Shown here: positions 1-5,894 of the stretch, piece after piece
How the letters are laid out: each line of letters begins with the position of its first letter
Numbering within the stretch: position 1 is the stretch's first letter
From: Candidatus Bathyarchaeota archaeon
Lineage (GTDB): Archaea; Thermoproteota; Bathyarchaeia; Bathyarchaeales; Bathycorpusculaceae
DNA length: 12,860 bases
Assembly: GCA_030673805.1 (NCBI GenBank)
Contig: DAOVIH010000031.1
Coordinates: 1-12,860 of the forward strand
Direction: 5' to 3'
Notes under the pieces: generated by a model
What the model saw: the letters and a program-made list of their open reading frames with translations, nothing else
Told to the model about the DNA's origin: nothing
Databases searched by the model: none
Translations under genes and position numbers: made by a program

Positions 1-993
1 GTTTCTACATCCACCACATATATCCTGATATTCACAAACTCCACATTTTCCCTTCAATAGAGATCTATCTCTAAAACTAGAGTAGTACTCAGATTTTCTT
101 ACTTCTTCCCAAGCTTTACGCAGAGTTTTATTCCGAATATTACCTAACATCATTGGTTCATCAGGAGTTAAATCTGTATAAAAACATGGTATCAGATCCC
201 CGTTCTCAGTTACACTTATGTAACCTCCAAAAGCGAAATAGGTACATTTTCCATGGAATTTCTTGGAATACCATTCCTCAAAATTTTCTGGGTCTCGTTG
301 TTTGACCACACGGGCGAAATGTGGACAGTGAACGTGAATGTCAAACTTGTCTTCATATTTTTTGGTTAAATCCCATATGTGGCTTAGAGCCCACTCGTAT
401 TGGGCAGGAGTTGGAGCCAATTCTAAAGTTTCTTTGGCTCTACCGCTTGGGACCAAGGCATTGTACCACACGAAATTAGCGCCATATTCATCTGCTAATT
501 CTGCAATGTGATCAAGATGTTTATAGTTGACAGAGGTAATTGCAGTGGCTAAACCGTTGAGGATCTTAGCTTTCGACAACTTCTGGATGGCTGCAAACGC
601 TTTCTTGTAGTAGCCTTTCCCTCTCAATTTGTCGTTAATCTCTTCAGGTCCATCGATGCTGATCGAGGTCCAAACCTGGTTTTCAACCAACTTATCGTAG
701 ATCTCTCCGTCAATGAAATAGCCGTTAGTGAGCAAACACACATTCAAATCAAGGCTCTTAGCGTAGGTGATTATCTCAAAGATGTCCTTACGCAAGAGGG
801 GTTCGCCACCCTTGATTCCGAACCATTTGATTCCAAAATTGTAAGCTTCATCAACAAGTTTCAAGGCCTCTTCTGTATTGAGCTCTTCGATTGCAGGTTT
901 AGAAGTTGAATTAACATTGCAGTACAAACAATTACAGTTGCACTTCCCTGTAGCTCTCCAAGAAGTCATTAATAATGGGCCTTTTTTCGCCAA
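1..993 (-). CDS. Radical SAM/SPASM domain protein, 3'-truncated by the window edge
   Basis: The minus strand is open from 993 to base 1 with no stop, so the C-terminal end lies outside. Start: TTG at 993, with GGGAG at 999-1003 five bases upstream; the alternative is ATG at 969, eight codons in. Numbering from that ATG, the radical SAM motif CxxxCxxC that holds the 4Fe-4S cluster is C10, C14, C17, with an extra Cys at 12. A GGEP motif (54-57), typical of SAM binding, and a TNG/SIDGP stretch (81-107) follow. The C-terminal part has C242, C262 and a C309-x2-C312-x5-C318-x2-C321 cluster ending in GGCR, which is a SPASM-type auxiliary Fe-S domain. Relatives include AhbC/AhbD/NirJ-like haem enzymes and peptide-modifying maturases. 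Nothing here fixes the substrate, and no small precursor peptide gene is visible next to it. It is divergent from the amidohydrolase. The class is certain, the function open. Confidence 0.9.
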   Translation of the reverse strand, partial: MAKKGPLLMTSWRATGKCNCNCLYCNVNSTSKPAIEELNTEEALKLVDEAYNFGIKWFGIKGGEPLLRKDIFEIITYAKSLDLNVCLLTNGYFIDGEIYDKLVENQVWTSISIDGPEEINDKLRGKGYYKKAFAAIQKLSKAKILNGLATAITSVNYKHLDHIAELADEYGANFVWYNALVPSGRAKETLELAPTPAQYEWALSHIWDLTKKYEDKFDIHVHCPHFARVVKQRDPENFEEWYSKKFHGKCTYFAFGGYISVTENGDLIPCFYTDLTPDEPMMLGNIRNKTLRKAWEEVRKSEYYSSFRDRSLLKGKCGVCEYQDICGGCRN

Positions 994-1050
994 ACTAACT
1001 CCCAACTATTGCTAATGCTAATCGTTGCTTAGTTTACCTAGAGACGTAGC

Positions 1051-1060
1051 TTAAAAAACA
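1051..1060 (-). promoter_or_regulatory. Putative TATA box of the radical SAM/SPASM gene
   Basis: On the minus strand this reads TGTTTTTTAA. A start site about 25 bases downstream would fall near 1030 and leave a leader of roughly 35 bases that includes the GGGAG ribosome binding site. Assigned by composition and spacing only. Confidence 0.4.
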
Positions 1061-1182
1061 TTTTTCCCGGTGTACATCTTTTTGTGCATTACTATCTTGC
1101 AGTATTTGCTTTCAGAGGTAGACCAGAATCTTTTTTTGGTGGGTTGAATAATAGCGAGTGATCAATGTTGCTGAATTCATCC

Positions 1183-1192
1183 AAAATTTATG
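1183..1192 (+). promoter_or_regulatory. Putative TATA box of the amidohydrolase gene
   Basis: AAAATTTATG lies about 50 bases before the ATG at 1238. The predicted transcription start is near 1214 and the leader about 24 bases. A GGTGA ribosome binding site at 1229-1233, four bases before the ATG, supports that start. Confidence 0.4.
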
Positions 1193-1237
1193 GGTGTGGC
1201 ACATCTTTGGATCAACAAAACTTAGAATGGTGAAGTT

Positions 1238-2827
1238 ATGGTGTGGGCTGACTTAGTTTTAAGGGATGGAGCAGTTTTGACAATGAACACAGTTCAGCCT
1301 TATGCAGAGGCAATTGCATTAAAGAACGATAAAATCCTCAAAGTAGGGAAAAATGAGGCAATTGACCGTTTGATAGGAAACAATACGAAGGTAATTAACC
1401 TTAATGGGCGAGTGGTTGTTCCCGGGTTCATAGATACGCACGTGCACCTAGCTGATTATGGTAGACTTTTGGCGTGGGTTGATCTGAAGGCTGTAACCTC
1501 TATTGAAGAAATAAAAAAACGAGTGGGGCAACGCGTCCAAAAAGTGCCCAATGGGAGATGGATTTTAGGGAGGGGGTGGAATGATGCCAATTTAGCGGAG
1601 ACCCGTTTTCCAACTCTGTTGGATCTGGATGATGTCTCCCCTGACAACCCTGTGGTTCTTTATCATCAATGTGGTCGTTTATGTGTAGTTAATAGTGTAG
1701 CCCTGAAACAAGCAGGTGTCACTAGAAAAACAAAGTCACCTTTAGGTGGCAAGATCGAAAAAGACAAAGAAACGAGATTTCTAACCGGCGTCTTACAAGG
1801 GAACGCTACGGACTTGGTGTGGAAAAAGATTCCTGAACCCTGCGAAGAAGAGGTTTTGGAAGGTGCCAGATCAGCAAGTGAGAAACTTGTGGAAACTGGG
1901 ATTACCAGTGTTCACTGGATTATTTGCTCTTTAACAGAGCTTAAATCAATCCAAAGACTTCATGCGCAAGACGAGTTGCCTTTGAGGATTTACTTGGTGA
2001 TTCCAGTTAGCCTTTTAGATGATGCTCTAAGCTTAGGAATCCAAAAAAAATTCAATAACAACATGTTTAGGATAGGGGGTTTTGAAATCTTTGTGGATGG
2101 TTCTTTGTCAGCTAAAACAGCTTCTCTGATTGAACCATATACTGATGAGCCAGCTAATGAAGGACAGTTACTCCATACCCAAAAAGAAACTGTAGCCTTT
2201 ATGAACAAGATGAAAAAGACGACTTTCCAAATAGTAATCCACGCGATGGGCGATCGGGCTTTAGATGTGGCTTTGAATGCCATAGAAGAGACTTCAAAAG
2301 GATCACCAATTAACAAAGACAGAATTCGCCTGGAACAAGCCGCAGTTTTCAACATTGATCTAATAGAAAGAACAAGAAAACACGGCTTAATTGTGTCTGT
2401 CCAACCTCCGGTTATCGAGTCCGAGTTTTCAATGTGGTCAGCAATCGACCGGTTGAACCCCAAAAGAGCAAGATGGCTTTATCCGCTCAAAACACTAACT
2501 AAAAAAGGCATTCTAGTAGTAGGCGGTTCAGACTGCCCAATGGAACCTGAAAGCCCCCTCTTTGGAATTCAAGCTACGGTTATGCGAGAGAGTTTTCCAG
2601 AAGAGCGCCTAACGCCCAAGGAAGCTTTGCGTTTGTACACTGTTAACGCGGCATATTCCTCATTTGAGGAAAACCTCAAAGGATCGATTTCACCCGGAAA
2701 ACTAGCAGACCTTACAGTGCTTTCACATGACCCATTGAAAGTTCCTCATAACAAAATCCAAGACATCGAAGTTGAAATGACAATCGTAGGGGGCAAGATT
2801 ACCCACTCAAAGATTTACCATCCCTAA
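1238..2827 (+). CDS. YtcJ/LAF3-type metal-dependent amidohydrolase with altered metal-site residues
   Basis: A 529-residue protein, the usual length for the amidohydrolase family 3 (YtcJ, N-substituted formamide deformylase-like) group. An N-terminal beta-sandwich strand set (4-60) leads into the TIM barrel with the metal-binding HxH at H68/H70 (motif DTHVH). Later family marks are GRGWND (111-116), FVDGSLSAKTA (285-295), IHAMGD with H335, GGSDCP with D432, and the C-terminal LTPKEAL...GSISPGKLADLTVL return to the sandwich. The expected product is a cytoplasmic hydrolase of C-N bonds (amide, formamide or cyclic amide); the substrate cannot be read. Two features are odd. The family KxFxDG motif reads EIFVDG, so Glu283 replaces Lys. 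The usual RIEHA motif reads RLEQA, so Gln367 replaces the conserved His. ATG at 1238 is backed by GGTGA four bases upstream. Divergent from the radical SAM/SPASM gene; no co-transcribed partner. The fold call is firm. Confidence 0.93.
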   Translation: MVWADLVLRDGAVLTMNTVQPYAEAIALKNDKILKVGKNEAIDRLIGNNTKVINLNGRVVVPGFIDTHVHLADYGRLLAWVDLKAVTSIEEIKKRVGQRVQKVPNGRWILGRGWNDANLAETRFPTLLDLDDVSPDNPVVLYHQCGRLCVVNSVALKQAGVTRKTKSPLGGKIEKDKETRFLTGVLQGNATDLVWKKIPEPCEEEVLEGARSASEKLVETGITSVHWIICSLTELKSIQRLHAQDELPLRIYLVIPVSLLDDALSLGIQKKFNNNMFRIGGFEIFVDGSLSAKTASLIEPYTDEPANEGQLLHTQKETVAFMNKMKKTTFQIVIHAMGDRALDVALNAIEETSKGSPINKDRIRLEQAAVFNIDLIERTRKHGLIVSVQPPVIESEFSMWSAIDRLNPKRARWLYPLKTLTKKGILVVGGSDCPMEPESPLFGIQATVMRESFPEERLTPKEALRLYTVNAAYSSFEENLKGSISPGKLADLTVLSHDPLKVPHNKIQDIEVEMTIVGGKITHSKIYHP

Positions 2828-2953
2828 ATAATCTCGGCCTAACTTTAGAACGGGACAATTCCCTGTTAATGGAACATTGAACACAGAAAACCTCTTTACA
2901 CAACTGTCCTCTTTTGGAAATCCCCGAGTCGTAGATTCTTCCCTGACTAAACG

Positions 2954-2965
2954 TTATAGATAAAT
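2954..2965 (+). promoter_or_regulatory. Putative TATA box of cobD
   Basis: TTATAGATAAAT in the 188-base gap between the amidohydrolase and cobD. The predicted start site is near 2985, leaving a leader of about 30 bases. No strong ribosome binding site is visible before the start. The rest of the gap has only a weak four-base hairpin (GGGA/TCCC, near 2853-2864). Confidence 0.4.
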
Positions 2966-3015
2966 TCTCCGAAGTTCAACAAGATAGCAGTCTTCCGCAT
3001 CAAAGCAGTATTCAG

Positions 3016-4005
3016 TTGGTGACCACCATCATCAGTGTCTTGGCAGCCATTTGCGTTCTAATCCTCGCAATAATCATAGATTTGATTTTTGGAGATCCCT
3101 CTCCAAGAACTCCTTGGCGAACTAGATTCAACCTTCATCCCACAGTCTGGATGGGTAAGCTGACTAAAGCCCTAGTGCTAGTCTTCAAAAACCCAAACCC
3201 CAAGATTGAAAAACTGAACGGTGTATTTTTAGCCATAGTGGTAATAGGCACATTCACATTGCCTGTTTGTTTTGGATTAGACCTCCTTTACACTTGGCTC
3301 GGATATCTTCCATACGTTGTTGTTGCAGCTTTAATTTTGAAGTTCACTATCTGCATAAAACTTGAGACTGATTGGGGAAAAGCCACAGCCAAAGCAATCG
3401 AATCAGGAGATTTGGTTGAAGCGGGCAAATACTCACATTTCTCACGTCGAGACCCCAAGGATTTAACGGGGTCACAAATCAGTTCAGCAGTAATTGAATC
3501 CCTTGCAGAAAACCTGCCTGATTTCAAGCTCTCCCCCATACTATACTATGCCTTTCTGGGTGTACCCGGTGCAGTTGCCATCAAAGCCATCAACACACTT
3601 GACGGAATGGTGGGCTTCAAGGACAAAAAACATCTTAACATTGGCTGGTTTTCTGCTACCTTGGACACAATTGTAAGCTATGTTCCAGCGCGGCTAACCG
3701 CGGTACTAATAATAGTAGCATCTGCCATTTTGAAGGAAGACTACAAAAACGCATGGAAAATAGCCCGTAGGGACCAAGCAAAAACTCCAAGCAGAAATCA
3801 CGGATGGCCCATGGCTGCGATGGCAGGAGCCTTAAGAGTTCAACTAGAAAAGCCAGGCAAGTATGTAGTTGGTGAACCACTTGAAGATATCACTTCTGAG
3901 AAAATCATGCGAGCCTTGAAAATTCGAAACTTAGTCATAATCCTATGTGTGCTTCTCACGATTCCCATTATTTTCCTAACTAGACTCTTTCTTTTCCCCT
4001 ACTAG
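3016..4005 (+). CDS. cobD: Adenosylcobinamide-phosphate synthase CobD/CbiB (cobalamin biosynthesis)
   Basis: Integral membrane enzyme of the late B12 pathway. It joins adenosylcobyric acid to aminopropanol (phosphate) to give adenosylcobinamide (phosphate), using ATP. The 329-residue length fits the archaeal family. Family motifs in order: a first membrane helix running into IDLIFGDP (21-28), HPTVWMGKL (41-49), SSAVIESLAENLPD (156-169), LGVPGAVAIKAINTLDGMVG (181-200), GWFSATLD (210-217), YVPARLTA (222-229) and SRNHGWPMAAMAGAL (259-273). Hydrophobic segments lie near 4-24, 68-110, 174-192, 222-238 and 303-326. The segment usually read ENxVDG is ENLPDF here, a mild departure. TTG at 3016 and GTG at 3019 are adjacent candidate starts; the latter makes the protein one residue shorter, and neither has a strong ribosome binding site. 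It stands between the amidohydrolase and a B12-binding radical SAM gene, which is a plausible user of its product. Confidence 0.95.
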   Translation: MVTTIISVLAAICVLILAIIIDLIFGDPSPRTPWRTRFNLHPTVWMGKLTKALVLVFKNPNPKIEKLNGVFLAIVVIGTFTLPVCFGLDLLYTWLGYLPYVVVAALILKFTICIKLETDWGKATAKAIESGDLVEAGKYSHFSRRDPKDLTGSQISSAVIESLAENLPDFKLSPILYYAFLGVPGAVAIKAINTLDGMVGFKDKKHLNIGWFSATLDTIVSYVPARLTAVLIIVASAILKEDYKNAWKIARRDQAKTPSRNHGWPMAAMAGALRVQLEKPGKYVVGEPLEDITSEKIMRALKIRNLVIILCVLLTIPIIFLTRLFLFPY

Positions 4006-4035
4006 GCTCTTAGTGGGACCTGTTTAACAAAGTCC

Positions 4036-4040
4036 TTTTT
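4036..4040 (+). terminator. Possible U-tract terminator after cobD
   Basis: Five T residues about 31 bases after the cobD stop, between GTC and GAC. The tract is short, so support is weak. Confidence 0.25.
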
Positions 4041-4102
4041 GACTCTATTGTAACAACGAAAACTGGAAAATCTCGGAAAACATATTAATCAAAGGGCTCT
4101 CT

Positions 4103-4165
4103 AGTTGAAGAAACGTCATAGGTCCTAAGGAAATAATACTAGAATGTTTCCCGAGTTTCTCAACT
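4103..4165. repeat. Interrupted inverted repeat upstream of the first B12 radical SAM gene
   Basis: AGTTGAAGAAAC (4103-4114) is the reverse complement, apart from one missing base, of GTTTCTCAACT (4155-4165): 11 paired positions with a single bulge and a 40-base spacer. The spacer holds two overlapping nine-base palindromes, TAGGTCCTA and TCCTAAGGA (around 4119-4131). It could fold in RNA or bind a dimeric regulator; no function is shown. Confidence 0.4.
4131..4139 (+). promoter_or_regulatory. Weak TATA candidate for the first B12 radical SAM gene
   Basis: AAATAATAC would give a start site near 4160 and a leader of roughly 80 bases, longer than is usual here. CATATTAAT at 4081-4089 is a competing candidate. 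No clear box lies closer to the ATG at 4239. Confidence 0.25.
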
Positions 4166-4238
4166 ATTACAATTGCTTTTCTAGCTTTGAAGAGCATTTT
4201 GCGTGGACGAAAAGTTTTGTAGGTAGTGACAAAAGAAC

Positions 4239-5693
4239 ATGCGTGTTTGTTTGATTAATCCTCCTCGAATTCAACCCATATTGTGGGGGAAACCAAATGT
4301 GTTCCAGCCTTTGGACATTGCCTACGTAGCGGCGGTTCTGGAAAAGGATCACAAAGTAAGAATTATTGACTCTCCAACAGAAGGTCTTAGAAATCTAAGA
4401 AAATTAGATGCTAAGAAATATCGAGTGGGCCTAGAAGAAAAAGAGTTGGAACATCAAATCAGACAATGGCTGCCGGACGTGGTGGGAATTACTGTTCCTT
4501 TCTCGGGTTGGAGCCAAACAGCCTTTGAGACAGCTTCTGTCGTGAAGACTGTAGATAAAGAAATCCCAACCGTGTTGCAGGGTTTGCACCCAACCACTAG
4601 ACCCGAAGAATGCCTAAGTCATTCTGCAGTAGATTTTGTTGTGATTGGTGAGCCAGAACAGACAGTCTCCGAGGTAGTTAACGTTCTTGAACAAGGAGAG
4701 ACTAGGGCGCTAGAAAGAGTAAGAGGAATAGCCTTCAAGAAAAAGGGGACGACAGTCATCACTGATCTGCGGCCTCCAATTGAAGATTTAGACTTGTTGC
4801 CTTTCCCTTCAAGGCATTTGTTGCCAATGGAGGCTTACTTTGCTGCAGTGAAGGAAAATCCCTTGAGAGGAAAAATCTGCAAGCCTTGGGCTGCGGTGCT
4901 AACTAGTAGAGGGTGCCCATACAGCTGCGTTTTTTGCACTAAGCATATTGTGATGGGGAAGAAGTGGCGTGCCAGAAGCCCTGAAAATGTGGTCGAAGAA
5001 TTGGAGGAACTAACTCGGACTTACAAGGTTGAACAAATCGACTTTGTTGATGACAACTTGACTCTAGATATGAAAAGAATGGAGCGCATCTGTGACTTAA
5101 TAGTGGAGAGGGGGCTAGACATTGAGTGGTATGCTCCAGATGGGGTTAGAGCAGATGCCTTAGATGAGAATCTCTTGAGAAAAATGAGCAGGTCCGGCTG
5201 CAAGAAGTTACGCCTAGCCCCAGAATCCGGGGTGCAACGTGTGGTTAATGAAATCGTTAAAAAGAATTTGGATCTCAAGAAAGTGGACGAAGCCGTAGTT
5301 TTATCTAAGAAAATGGGGATCGAAGTGGGATGTTTTTTTGTGATTGGCCTGATAGGTGAGACGAAAGAGGATATTAAGAAATCCATAGCCTACGCGCGCA
5401 AGCTTAGAAAGCTGGGAGCAGATAGTTTTGTCTTCAGCATAGCGACGCCTGTTTACGGCACCCAACTCTATAGACAGGCCAAACAGGGAGGTTATTTGAG
5501 GCCCATTTTTAGTGATGAAGCTTTGTCATCAGCTGAACCCCTGATCGAGACTCCCGATTTCACTGCGGGCGATCTACGTCTTCTATGCAATGAAGGCAAC
5601 ATGATTAACCCAACTTTCACCCGCGACAAATTGATACATGCACTTCAAAATCCAAAGAAGACACTCCAGTTCTTAATTGGCAAATTGATGTAA
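4239..5693 (+). CDS. B12-binding domain radical SAM protein (first copy)
   Basis: A 484-residue protein with the two-domain layout of the BchE/P-methylase-like class. An N-terminal Rossmann-type cobalamin-binding domain (about 1-150; INPPR at 6-10, LQGLHPTTRPEE at 113-124) is followed by a radical SAM barrel with CxxxCxxC at C226, C230, C233 (RGCPYSCVFC). Further barrel marks are DFVDDNLT (268-275), LAPESG (326-331), GLIGET (370-375) and ATPVYGT (402-408). The cobalamin ligand motif DxHxxG reads DSPTEG (44-49), so the histidine is absent. Such proteins bind cobalamin without a protein ligand, or have lost it; both cases are known in this class. Members methylate or rearrange unreactive carbons in lipids, cofactors and antibiotics; the substrate is unknown. 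ATG at 4239 has only a weak GGTAGTGA stretch upstream. A paralogue lies at 10179-11573 and cobD is immediately upstream. Confidence 0.92.
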   Translation: MRVCLINPPRIQPILWGKPNVFQPLDIAYVAAVLEKDHKVRIIDSPTEGLRNLRKLDAKKYRVGLEEKELEHQIRQWLPDVVGITVPFSGWSQTAFETASVVKTVDKEIPTVLQGLHPTTRPEECLSHSAVDFVVIGEPEQTVSEVVNVLEQGETRALERVRGIAFKKKGTTVITDLRPPIEDLDLLPFPSRHLLPMEAYFAAVKENPLRGKICKPWAAVLTSRGCPYSCVFCTKHIVMGKKWRARSPENVVEELEELTRTYKVEQIDFVDDNLTLDMKRMERICDLIVERGLDIEWYAPDGVRADALDENLLRKMSRSGCKKLRLAPESGVQRVVNEIVKKNLDLKKVDEAVVLSKKMGIEVGCFFVIGLIGETKEDIKKSIAYARKLRKLGADSFVFSIATPVYGTQLYRQAKQGGYLRPIFSDEALSSAEPLIETPDFTAGDLRLLCNEGNMINPTFTRDKLIHALQNPKKTLQFLIGKLM

Positions 5694-5797
5694 GCTCCAA
5701 ATAAAATTAGGCAAACCTTGATAGTTCATCTTCTTTTGAGAGAATCCTTAAAGTCTTGTTACCTAACTGGTACGGAATAATCCTCGTTTTATGATAA

Positions 5798-5807
5798 TTT
5801 TTATATA
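5798..5807 (+). promoter_or_regulatory. Strong archaeal TATA box of the PQQ-propeller gene
   Basis: TTTTTATATA is the best TATA match in the window. A start site 25 bases on, near 5828-5832, gives a leader of about 65 bases, the longest well-supported one here, and that leader contains the hairpin at 5839-5862. Confidence 0.7.
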
Positions 5808-5838
5808 ACAGATAAAGCTGAGTGGGGTTCAAAACACC

Positions 5839-5862
5839 CTTGGCTTTCACATAAAAGCCAGG
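5839..5862 (+). repeat. Hairpin in the 5' leader of the PQQ-propeller gene
   Basis: TGGCTTT (5841-5847) and AAAGCCA (5854-5860) form a perfect seven-base stem with a six-base loop. One G-U and one C-G pair outside extend it to nine. It lies between the predicted start site and the ribosome binding site GTGGAG (5884-5889), so it could affect mRNA stability or translation, or be a protein-binding site in DNA. Confidence 0.5.
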
Positions 5863-5894
5863 TTTAATGATTTCAATGGACCTGTGGAGTAGAT

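Noticed and set aside
1990..2463. 157-codon open frame on the minus strand inside the amidohydrolase gene
   Set aside because: It lies wholly antisense to a gene with clear family motifs, has no recognisable domain or promoter, and its composition is what the opposite frame would give.
2828..3015. Cobalamin riboswitch before cobD
   Set aside because: No B12-box-like sequence or long structured leader is visible; only a four-base hairpin, and the predicted leader is about 30 bases.
5814..5847. AAAGC (5814-5818) and GCTTT (5843-5847) could pair as an alternative to the leader hairpin, a switch-like arrangement
   Set aside because: AAAGC lies upstream of the start site predicted from the TATA box, so it would not be in the RNA.
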